Assembly: GCA_019634415.1 (NCBI GenBank)
Contig: JAHQVJ010000065.1
Span: 1 to 41,282, forward strand
DNA length: 41,282 nt
Direction of reading: 5' to 3'
Origin: Myxococcales bacterium
GTDB taxonomy: Bacteria > Myxococcota_A > UBA796 > GCA-2862545
A program made the translations under genes and the position numbers. The number at the start of each line of letters is the position of its first letter. Within the stretch, counting starts at the first letter, position 1. The notes beneath the pieces are model-generated. The model saw nothing but the letters and a program-made list of their open reading frames with translations. It was not told where the DNA came from and searched no databases. Shown piece after piece: positions 35,201 to 41,282 of the stretch.

Positions 35201-37446
35201 GGGGGGCCTATGACCTGCGCGTGATGAGGCGCGCCGCCGACGGATCCCTCGAGACGGTCGCACGCGACAAGCTCGGCCACCTCCGGCACACATCCGTGTG
35301 GCCTCGCTCCGACGGCTACGACGTGATCACGGTGAAGCTGGATGCCTACCCCAGCGTCCGCGACTTTCCCGCCGAGGCACCCTTCGGTGCACCCGCTGGC
35401 CTGTACCGCCATCGCTTCGAGGGCGGCGAGCTTCGGCGTCGCTCCTTCCTGCCCATCGGGACGCCCGGGGGCATCCTCGGTCGGCACGAGCCCCTCGACC
35501 TCGACGGCGACGGCGTGATGGAGCTGGCCATCAGCGTCAACGAGGAGCTCTGGGTGGTGCGCCAGCTGCCGAGTGGGGGGCTCGCGGGGGTGGTGGTGTC
35601 GGGCCTGATCACCATGGCCGCCCACGATCTCGATGGCGACGGCGACCACGAGCTGGTGGTGCAAGACGAGCAGCGACGAAGGTGGATCCTGGGCATGGGC
35701 GAGGCCCGCCTGCCGGTCCTCGACTTCACCGACTCGGCCGACCTCGGTCCTCCACCCACCGGCTGGCTGGCCGAGGAGTCTCGCCGCACCGACGACTTGT
35801 TCGCCATGGGGTTCGCCCGGGAAGGGGCCGACGTGCTCGCCCAGGCGGCCAAGCTCACCACGGTGCGATCGGATGCGGCTGCTGCACGCCTACGAGCCGC
35901 TCGCTACCTGGAGAGCAGCGGTGAGCTTCATGCTGCCCGGGAGCTGTACGACCAGGCGGCCGAGGCACCCGAGTGGCAGCGAGAGGCCTCGTGGGGTGCT
36001 GCTCGCTGCGCCGAGGAGGTCCACGACGTTGCGCTGGCCATCGCCCGGTACGAGACCCTGCGTCCCCTGGTGTCCGACGCCCAGCGCGGACGCGTCGATG
36101 TGCGCCTGGCCGAGCTACGCGAGCGTGCGGCGGCACCGAGTGTGCGGCTGTCGTTCGTCGACGACCTCCCCGCCGACACCTTCTCGACCATCGCCGCGCG
36201 CGCGGTACGCCTCTCCCCGGAGTCGAAGAGCCTCGAGGTCGACACTACCGGCGGCATGCTGGCCCGTGTTCCTCTTCGCGCGACGGGTCCGAGCCTGTCG
36301 CTGCAGGTGACGGGCGAGCTGCAGCACCTCGAGTGGTCCGGCGGCATGGGCTTCATGCTCCGAGACGCCGACGGTCGCGATCACCTCGGGTTCACGCTCC
36401 GGGGGCATGGCGGTGGAGGGCGGCTCACCACGCAGCTGTCGACATGGGCGGGGGATGGGCCCTATGGGTTCCTCACCGGCACTCGGGGACCGCTGCTCGG
36501 CCCGTTTCGGATCCGCGTGGACTGGAGCCCCGACGAGGGGCGTGCGGTCGTCGACGTGGAGGGGTTGGCCACCGTCCTGAGTCGCCGCGACGTACCTCCC
36601 GGCAGGGCGCCCGAGGATCTGGAGTTGGTGGTCTTCGGCTTGTCCGGAGCCGGGGTGACGCCTCGTGTGCGGGCGCGGGTGACCGAGATCGTGGTGGGGG
36701 GGGCCGAGCGCGTGGCCCCGCGCCGCGATCCCCTGCAGGCGGCGGCGGAGCACCTGGTGGCTGGCGACCCGGCGACAGCACTGCAGCTGCTCGAGGACCG
36801 TCGAGTTCGCACTCCCAGGGCGCATGAGCTGCGGGTCTTGGCCCTCGCCGATCTCGGTCGATGGGACGAGCTGCAGCCGTCCCTCCGAGCGCTGCAGACC
36901 GCCGCGCACGACCGGTGGCTGCGCGGTGTGGTGCGAACGGGGCCTCGTGGGCTGCACGCACCCATCGCGCGTGCCCTCGGTCACCGGGCGCCAGAGCTGT
37001 TCTGGAAGGCCTGGCAGCTCGCTGCCGGGCACACCCCCGAGAACGCGGACGCGACGGCTGTGCTCACCGATGGGACCCTCGGCACGATGTCGCTGCAGGG
37101 GGCTCCGAACGACGTGGCCGCCGAGATCCTGCTCGCGCGAGGGGTCGCCTGGCGACGCCGTGGAAAGCTCGCCCTCGCCAAGGAGGTGCTGATCGAGTCG
37201 GAGCGCCGCGTGCCCCCCGACGCATCGGACACGCGCGGTCGCATCGGGGTGGAGCGTGGGCGGGTCGCCCTGTTGAATGGTGAGCCGAGCATGGCGATGG
37301 AGCACCTCGAGCGAGCCCTGTCGCTGGCTCCCGCTCCCGAGGTCCTGGCAGATCGGCTGTCTGTCGACGCCTCGTTCGCGCAGCTGTGGCGAACCCCTGC
37401 ATGGTCCGAGGTGGTCGAGCGGGCACGTCGTCTCAGCGGTGGCTAG
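32248..37446 (+). CDS. Tandem double Ser/Thr kinase with FG-GAP, LamG-like and TPR modules
   Basis: A 1732-residue protein from GTG 32248, 69 bases after the PknK-like gene. Kinase 1 (about 30-290) lacks the glycine loop: the segment reads LGAWVIVRPEVLTSMSRLYQ, yet Lys71 in ILKIL, HRDVKPDN (160-167) and DFG (180-182) are kept, and APE is APPEW. Kinase 2 (329-590) is canonical: LGRGGMGVVY, Lys359, HRDVKPAN from 447, DFG from 467, MAPEQ. One membrane span lies at about 620-638. The C-terminal, presumably periplasmic part has Asp-rich FG-GAP/VCBS loops near 825, 916, 968, 1084 and 1127 (DLDGDGREEL and similar), a lectin/LamG-like stretch (about 1300-1480) and TPR helices to the end. I infer a transmembrane kinase whose propeller senses an extracytoplasmic signal. 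Confidence 0.85.
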   Translation: MTPLARASADPTARVLWDDAGCRGWRGTVGEFANGDRLGAWVIVRPEVLTSMSRLYQAHPSDAPGPLCILKILGAVTDALDRTRHLREIERLRQLTHPHIVGFVDGGVHEGTAFLVMERIDGHPLTTLCAQPPAAEPLVRSVVRQLAQALHHAHAAQVAHRDVKPDNVLVEPTGRVVLTDFGAAVHDAEQRLTEVGSLSPGTPAYAPPEWFTGPLVDGFAADAYALGVLLFELCVGRRAFADLDVRQMAERKQAGPLSLPEGSSLSPWVRRLTAPDPGDRAPLTDLLDALGDGPLVPLMATSTMPADHGAEASDQPERAPRPQHATVGRYEVVGELGRGGMGVVYRAFDPELQRDVALKVTTGVGGSLGRVRREARAVARLQHPNIVRMLDVGPHLGGLYLAMELVDGSDLGAVLAQRGALSIGVALSIVVEVGDALSHAHAKGIVHRDVKPANVLLDRNGGAHLSDFGLAVELQREAARLTRQGQLQGTPLYMAPEQARGDRTAMGPRTDVYALGALLFELVSGRPAVSGEHPAQILQSILSMDEPPSLRAVVPTAPVELENLCRKAMQPDPAHRYPSMRHLVADLRRMQRGEPIQGAPNTLRRRIGWWLHRHRRLVRGMTAALGGAALIAVVVWGVQQGARASIEGRAAARLEGLRQTIADHLSRGEREAAADAFQAFLEVRENHGTSAIASAWLDRARRHAADGEDEEERRALAHAYAEASEEEQQGEALLALLTAQDERWRFRDLDATWRVLQERLPQVASEPSAQAFKWRLDVARRAFPAPGSAPDADTRAVASLVQALSSARPVQDESLKSERWPLLFHWDADSDGVEELMWAASEELRQLGPDLQVIRRIEWPEGVWPFRVQSVQVDGEPHLLINRRDSFCLTRLDGSELQVRGCFERPDAYFHAAAADLNDDGADEIYLASTHYRRMLLLERGPAGVWQLSEARGSLQHANSEVNGVIPRDLDGDGREELVVTTGAWGAYDLRVMRRAADGSLETVARDKLGHLRHTSVWPRSDGYDVITVKLDAYPSVRDFPAEAPFGAPAGLYRHRFEGGELRRRSFLPIGTPGGILGRHEPLDLDGDGVMELAISVNEELWVVRQLPSGGLAGVVVSGLITMAAHDLDGDGDHELVVQDEQRRRWILGMGEARLPVLDFTDSADLGPPPTGWLAEESRRTDDLFAMGFAREGADVLAQAAKLTTVRSDAAAARLRAARYLESSGELHAARELYDQAAEAPEWQREASWGAARCAEEVHDVALAIARYETLRPLVSDAQRGRVDVRLAELRERAAAPSVRLSFVDDLPADTFSTIAARAVRLSPESKSLEVDTTGGMLARVPLRATGPSLSLQVTGELQHLEWSGGMGFMLRDADGRDHLGFTLRGHGGGGRLTTQLSTWAGDGPYGFLTGTRGPLLGPFRIRVDWSPDEGRAVVDVEGLATVLSRRDVPPGRAPEDLELVVFGLSGAGVTPRVRARVTEIVVGGAERVAPRRDPLQAAAEHLVAGDPATALQLLEDRRVRTPRAHELRVLALADLGRWDELQPSLRALQTAAHDRWLRGVVRTGPRGLHAPIARALGHRAPELFWKAWQLAAGHTPENADATAVLTDGTLGTMSLQGAPNDVAAEILLARGVAWRRRGKLALAKEVLIESERRVPPDASDTRGRIGVERGRVALLNGEPSMAMEHLERALSLAPAPEVLADRLSVDASFAQLWRTPAWSEVVERARRLSGG

Positions 37447-37456
37447 AAGGGCCGGT

Positions 37457-38356
37457 ATGGGCGTGCTCTTTCACGCGGACTCCGATGCCACGTTCACGCT
37501 GCAGGTCCGAACCGTCGTCGGGCGGAGCCCGGTGTGCCAGATTCGGCTGAACGATCCGCGCATCTCGGGCGAGCACGCCACCTTGTCCTGGTCGGGCCAG
37601 CGGTGGGAGCTACGCGATCTCGCCAGCAGCAACGGCACCTTCGTCGACGGCGCGCGGGTCGAGCCCGGACAGGCCGTGCCCCTCACCCCGCAGAACCGCC
37701 TGTCCTTCGGGCACGACGGCGGGGGATGGTCTTTGCTCGACGACAGCGGTCCCGTGGGAGGGGCTCGCGAGCTGGTGGGGGACCGGCGAGCCGTGGCGCG
37801 CGGCGATCTGCTGTGCCTACCCGACGACCAAGAACCCGAGCTGTGCGTGTACCTGGACCGCACCGGCCGCTGGGTGATGGAGCGAGGCGACGAGGTGACG
37901 CCCGTGGCCGATCAGGCCGTGGTACGGGCCGCAGACAGCGTGTGGCGGCTGTTCCTTCCCGATCCCGTCGTGCCCACCCTCCGTGCCGACACCGGCAGCG
38001 ATCTGCGTCTGAGCTTCCGGGTCAGCGGCGACGAGGAGTACGTGGAGCTCGACGTGCTGCAGCAGGGGCGCGTCCATCAGGTGGGCGCCAACACCTTCAA
38101 CTACCTGCTGTTGGTGCTCGCCCGCGAGCGGCTCGCCGATGCGGAGCGAGGCACGTCCGATCCGGGGTGGCTCCATCAGGAGGAGCTGTCGCGCAAGCTC
38201 GGGCTGCACGACACCACCATCTACACCCAGATCCACCGTGCCCGAACGCGCTTGGCCAAGCTGGGTGTGGCCCACGCCGCGTCGTTGGTGGAGCGCCGGC
38301 AGCGCACGCGGCAGCTTCGGATCGGCACGCACTCGCTGGACGTCCACCGCCTCTGA
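37457..38356 (+). CDS. FHA-domain protein with C-terminal winged helix
   Basis: A 299-residue protein from ATG 37457, ten bases after the dual kinase stop. FHA domain about 14-88: VVGRSPVCQIRL, ISGEHATLSW and SSNGTFVDG carry the conserved Arg, Ser-x-x-His and Asn residues that bind phosphothreonine. The middle (100-190) is beta-rich and unassigned. The C-terminus (about 205-285) reads as a winged helix: TFNYLLLVLARERLADAE, WLHQEELSRKLGLHDTTIYT and IHRARTRLAKLGVAHAASLV, followed by a basic tail. The position after two kinase genes suggests that it reads kinase output and converts it into a transcriptional response. DNA binding is inferred from fold pattern only. Confidence 0.85.
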   Translation: MGVLFHADSDATFTLQVRTVVGRSPVCQIRLNDPRISGEHATLSWSGQRWELRDLASSNGTFVDGARVEPGQAVPLTPQNRLSFGHDGGGWSLLDDSGPVGGARELVGDRRAVARGDLLCLPDDQEPELCVYLDRTGRWVMERGDEVTPVADQAVVRAADSVWRLFLPDPVVPTLRADTGSDLRLSFRVSGDEEYVELDVLQQGRVHQVGANTFNYLLLVLARERLADAERGTSDPGWLHQEELSRKLGLHDTTIYTQIHRARTRLAKLGVAHAASLVERRQRTRQLRIGTHSLDVHRL

Positions 38357-38384
38357 CGTTGCTGGATCGGGCGTCTGCTGCTCG

Positions 38385-39779
38385 TCAGCGACACCCGACC
38401 CGGTCGTCGCACTCGATGGTCTGTGTGGTGCCTTCGAAGTCGAACTCGAGGGGAATCTTCGTTTTGTTGGGGTCCGTGCCTACCAGCACCGAGAGCCCGA
38501 ACCCCAGATCTCCAGCGTCGTTGAGCGGGGTGAGGATCTGGTTGGCGAAGGCTACGTCGGTGAGCTCCGCCACCGCTGGATTCCTGCCGGACCCGAAGTT
38601 GAAGAACGAGCTCACGTACATTCCGGCACCGAAGAGGGCCTCGTTGCCATCGATGCGACCTCCGTTCATGACCAGGCGCCCATTGCCTCCCACGAAGATG
38701 CCTCCTGCATGGGTGCTGGAGTTGTCCACCACCTCACAGTTCGTGCAGGAGACAATGGACGGCTCGAAGGGAGCTCTCAGCTCGAATGAATTCACGTTGA
38801 TCGCGATCGCGCCACCGATCCCTTCGCCACCTTCGAACCGCGAATCGGACACTGTGGCATCTGCCTCGTACACGGCCAGGTGGCCGCCGTACACACCCGT
38901 GCTCCCGTCGAACGTGCTGTTCGAGATGTTCAACGAGCACCCCTCCATGGCTGCCACGCTTCCACCAAAGGTCGCTTGATTGCCGGAGAGCACGAGGTTG
39001 TCCGCAGTGACCGTGGCGGGCCCCTGGCACCACAGCGCCCCTCCGAAGCCCTCCTCGTAGTACTTTCCTTCGTCGAAGAAGTTGCGCAGCGTGAGGTTCG
39101 ACACGGTGAGGTCGACCTCGTCCTCCACGACGATGCCCCGATGAACGCCCTGGCCATCCAGCGCCGTCACGCTGGGACCCGCTGGTGCCACGATGTCGAG
39201 ATCCGCTTGCACATCGATCTGCATCACCCATTCGCCCTCGCAGACGTTCAGCGTGCCCGGCTCCGTCACGGTGAGCACGTACAGCTCGATCTCGGAGGAC
39301 CCCGTCGACTGTTGATTCAGGAAGGCCGTGTGGTCCCGAGTCGATCCATCGTCGCCGATGAACCACACACCTGCTCCCGATGTGCTGTCGTCACAGTCGT
39401 TGTCGATTCCGTCGCAGATGTCGATCAGGCCTGGATGCCGGTTCGCGTCCATGTCGTCACAGTCGCCCCCCTGGAGGATGAGGTCGTCGTCGCCCTCACA
39501 AAGCAGCACCTCCGTTGCGGGATCCCCGAAGCCATCGCCATCTGCATCGACGTAGAACAAGCCTTCGGCAGTGGATGCATCGAGGTCCCGGTCTGCTTCG
39601 TCGACGGCTCCGTCGCAGTCGTTGTCGATTCCGTCACAGATCTCGGCGGCCTGTGGGTTGATCTTGGCGTCGTCGTCGTCGCAGTCGACCTGCGCCGAAA
39701 AACCGTCCTCGTCTGCGTCCCTTCCTCCACCACTGCAACCGACCAACAGCCAACACAACGGAAACCAAACCGCTCGCAT
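38385..39779 (-). CDS. MopE-like metal-binding repeat and beta-helix lipoprotein (paralogue)
   Basis: A 464-residue lipoprotein: signal MRAVWFPLCWLLVGC with Cys15 lipidated. Residues 20-150 repeat the MopE-type motif (RDADEDGFSAQVDCDD, EICDGIDNDCDGAVDE, YVDADGDGFGDP, DICDGIDNDCDDS). Then LTVTEPGTLNVCEGEWVMQI introduces a right-handed beta-helix (VSNLTLRNFFDEG, VYGGHLAVYEADATVSDSRF, GGIFVGGNGRLVMNGGRIDG). It matches the lipoprotein at 10776-12242 block by block, including TLNQPGQLNVCAGTW and VYGGHLHV, so these are paralogues about 26 kb apart. Cell-surface and calcium-binding roles are inferred from the motif. It is convergent with the FHA gene, with 28 bases between. Confidence 0.85.
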   Translation of the reverse strand: MRAVWFPLCWLLVGCSGGGRDADEDGFSAQVDCDDDDAKINPQAAEICDGIDNDCDGAVDEADRDLDASTAEGLFYVDADGDGFGDPATEVLLCEGDDDLILQGGDCDDMDANRHPGLIDICDGIDNDCDDSTSGAGVWFIGDDGSTRDHTAFLNQQSTGSSEIELYVLTVTEPGTLNVCEGEWVMQIDVQADLDIVAPAGPSVTALDGQGVHRGIVVEDEVDLTVSNLTLRNFFDEGKYYEEGFGGALWCQGPATVTADNLVLSGNQATFGGSVAAMEGCSLNISNSTFDGSTGVYGGHLAVYEADATVSDSRFEGGEGIGGAIAINVNSFELRAPFEPSIVSCTNCEVVDNSSTHAGGIFVGGNGRLVMNGGRIDGNEALFGAGMYVSSFFNFGSGRNPAVAELTDVAFANQILTPLNDAGDLGFGLSVLVGTDPNKTKIPLEFDFEGTTQTIECDDRVGCR

Positions 39780-39991
39780 GGAGCCTCCAAGATTGAGCGA
39801 AGTCTAGATCGACCAATGGAGTTCGTTCACGCGATGTTCGGTCTACCAACATCGGAATGTTCACCGACACATTCGACGATCTCCATCAGTCGGGCGTCCT
39901 CCCCCAGCATCGCCTCGAACCTCTCGAGGACCTTGTCGCGCAGACTCTGGCGTCGCGTCGCGGTAGGGTCGGTGCAGATGGAGGAACCCCC

Positions 39992-40567
39992 ATGAGACTC
40001 ACGACCGTCCTGATCCTGGCTGGCCTCGTCGCCTGCACCGGCGACACCGACACCGACACCAAGGACACGACCACCACCACGGATACCGGCACCGAAACCG
40101 ACACGGACACCACACCCACCGGCGACACCGCCCCCGAGATCACCCTGACGGGCTCCTACACCGGCAACTGCTTGCCCGATGTCCCCAAGAAGTATCAGGG
40201 CAAGGGGCTCAAGAAGGACTTCGACATGGTGCTGGACATGGACCTCACGGAGACGGATGGCACGGTGACCGGCACGGGTGGCGTGCGCATCTCCAACACG
40301 TTCGAGGACAAGAACAAGAAGCCCGTGAAGAAGGTTCAGGAGTTCGATCTGGCCTTCGCGGGGACCTTCGACGGAGCGTCGGCGGCGACGCTGTTCGGCG
40401 ACGTCACGGCAGTGGGAGGCAAGGTCAAGGACGCCACGCTGCGCTACGACGGAGAGCTGTTGGGCGACGACTTCGATGGCACGCTGTTCGTGCTCAAGCC
40501 CGTCAGCAAGGGAACGCCCAAGGAGCTGAAGAAGACGACCTTCTTCACCTGTGAACTGTCAAGGTAG
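39992..40567 (+). CDS. Small lipoprotein with Asp/Thr linker
   Basis: A 191-residue protein from ATG 39992, with GGAGGAA at 39980-39986. Signal MRLTTVLILAGLVAC places the lipid on Cys15, and a linker of alternating Asp and Thr (17-48) follows. The folded part (52-191) alternates strands and turns (ITLTGSYTGNC, FDMVLDMDLTETDGTVTGTG, FDLAFAGTFDGASAATLFGD, LRYDGELLGDDFDGTLFV), suggesting a small beta-barrel or lipocalin-like sandwich. Two Cys (GNCLPD and FFTCEL) near the ends could be disulfide-bonded. No family was recognised. It is divergent from the beta-helix lipoprotein; the 212-base gap 39780-39991 shows no other feature. Confidence 0.75.
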   Translation: MRLTTVLILAGLVACTGDTDTDTKDTTTTTDTGTETDTDTTPTGDTAPEITLTGSYTGNCLPDVPKKYQGKGLKKDFDMVLDMDLTETDGTVTGTGGVRISNTFEDKNKKPVKKVQEFDLAFAGTFDGASAATLFGDVTAVGGKVKDATLRYDGELLGDDFDGTLFVLKPVSKGTPKELKKTTFFTCELSR

Positions 40568-40620
40568 GTCGAGCACCCGTAGGCTAGACTGGCTCCGAGG
40601 GGCCGGCGAAGGAGGTTTCG

Positions 40621-41067
40621 ATGCGTTTGCCCAGCTTGTCCGACGTGATCCGTCCCATTGCCCTGGGGATCGGGCTGCCCCTGGTGCTGCACGGGGTGGC
40701 CTGGGCGTGCTCCTGCTTGGAGCCGGGCTCCGTGGCCGACGAGGCTGCTGCCAGTGATCTGGTGGTGTTCGGGGAGGTGCTGTCGGTGACAGAGCCGCCC
40801 TTCAGCGGCTGCACGGGAACCTCCTCCGCCGATCCCATGACCGTGCGCATCGAGGTGCTCGAGGGCTTCGTGGGGGCAGATGCGGGGGACGTGATCGCGG
40901 TGACCACGAACCGAGACGGTGCGAGCTGCGGCGTGAGCTTCGGCGAGGGAGAGACCTGGCTGGTCTACGCGGTGAACGACAGCGTGTCGCTGTGCAGCCG
41001 CACGCGCGCTGCCGGTGCCGACGACGAGGAGCTGCAGCAGCTGGCCGACGAGTTCGCCGAGATGTAG
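40621..41067 (+). CDS. Secreted NTR/TIMP-like domain protein
   Basis: A 148-residue exported protein with AAGGAGG right before ATG 40621. The signal peptide (1-29) ends WACSC, so cleavage before Cys30 would leave Cys as residue 1 and the next at 3, the arrangement of TIMP/netrin-like (NTR) domains, where the free N-terminal Cys sits in the target's active site. It continues with DLVVFGEVLSVTEPP, TVRIEVLEGFVG, DVIAVTTNRDGASCGVSF and GETWLVYAV, ending in SLCSR, so the three-disulfide OB-like fold is plausible. In animals TIMPs inhibit metalloproteinases; bacterial relatives are uncharacterised. It is followed after 23 bases by a tandem repeat array. Confidence 0.75.
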   Translation: MRLPSLSDVIRPIALGIGLPLVLHGVAWACSCLEPGSVADEAAASDLVVFGEVLSVTEPPFSGCTGTSSADPMTVRIEVLEGFVGADAGDVIAVTTNRDGASCGVSFGEGETWLVYAVNDSVSLCSRTRAAGADDEELQQLADEFAEM

Positions 41068-41090
41068 CGGCTGCGACCCTCCCCGTTCGG

Positions 41091-41282
41091 TGATCAGCTG
41101 CGAGCGAAGCTCGCAGCCTCATGACTGTGGCGACGGAGCTGGCACGAGTCTGATCAGCCGCGAACGCAGTTCGCGGCCAATCAGTACAGTGGCAGCGAAG
41201 CTGGCATGAGTCTGATCAGCCGCGAACGCAGTTCGCGGCCAATCAGTACAGTGGCAGCGAAGCTGGCACGAGTCTGATCAGG
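41091..41282. repeat. Tandem 60-62-base repeat array with covarying hairpins (continues past window)
   Basis: Units begin with TGATCAG at 41091, 41151, 41213 and 41275 (spacing 60, 62, 62; the last is cut by the window edge). Each has a 9-base stem: GCTGCGAGC-GAA-GCTCGCAGC in unit 1 and GCCGCGAAC-GCA-GTTCGCGGC in units 2 and 3. Two pairs differ between units, and both partners change together. Units 2 and 3 also contain CAGC-GAA-GCTG (41193-41203 and 62 bases on). Confidence 0.9.

Noticed and set aside
41091..41282. CRISPR array
   Set aside because: Whole 62-base units are repeated almost unchanged; there are no unique spacers and no cas genes in the window.

Overview
The window looks like chromosome of a high-GC Gram-negative bacterium, most likely Myxococcota or a close relative. 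The signs are an abundance of secreted lipoproteins with Asp/Thr-rich linkers, two proteins with repeated CDGxDNDCDG metal-binding motifs, a TonB system, large Ser/Thr kinases fused to ATPase, TPR and FG-GAP modules, and an FHA regulator. No rRNA, tRNA, CRISPR array or complete insertion sequence was found. Identifications come from reading motifs by eye; no database search was possible.

Layout. 1-3.1 kb: a divergent locus that looks metal-responsive. On the minus strand are a TonB-dependent receptor carrying an N-terminal TonB-like domain and a His-Asp-repeat lipoprotein cut by the window edge; on the plus strand is a small Glu/His-rich lipoprotein. Between them lies TTGCAA-N5-TTGCAA, which matches the form known for Fur-family (Nur-type) operators. 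3.1-5 kb: a rhodanese fragment and SelO. 5.2-7.2 kb: a DUF4832-like lipoprotein and a Cys-rich lipoprotein. 7.2-12.2 kb: a minus-strand operon with 4-base overlaps (beta-helix lipoprotein, HrpB helicase that seems to start at CTG, beta-propeller-like lipoprotein). 12.3-20.5 kb: mostly secreted or envelope proteins, namely an eight-repeat PGPDG..W.T.DD lipoprotein, a metallophosphoesterase, an amidohydrolase/thrombospondin-3/OB-fold fusion, a barrel-like protein with an alpha/beta-hydrolase lipoprotein, and two unknowns. 20.5-22.2 kb: a SulP anion transporter.

22.2-26.5 kb is a degraded stretch. It holds a frameshifted antitoxin, a truncated PIN toxin, a truncated SUKH (SMI1/KNR4) protein, a DUF4259 protein, an unknown TTG-start gene, and many hairpins, tandem repeats and palindromes. 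26.5-38.4 kb is a signalling region: two small exported proteins, a membrane protein with a TIR-like C-terminal domain, and divergently a likely operon of a PknK-like kinase-ATPase-TPR protein, a 1732-residue protein with two kinase domains plus FG-GAP repeats, and an FHA/winged-helix protein. 38.4-41.1 kb: a paralogue of the beta-helix lipoprotein, a small lipoprotein and a TIMP/NTR-like secreted protein.

Two sequence-level patterns cut across the annotation. A 33-base palindrome occurs three times, each copy sharing a base with a gene's stop codon. More generally, intergenic hairpins closed as C-GNA-G recur in the decayed region and in a tandem 60-62-base array running off the right end. 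In that array the stem changes are compensatory, so the structure, and not only the sequence, appears to be maintained.
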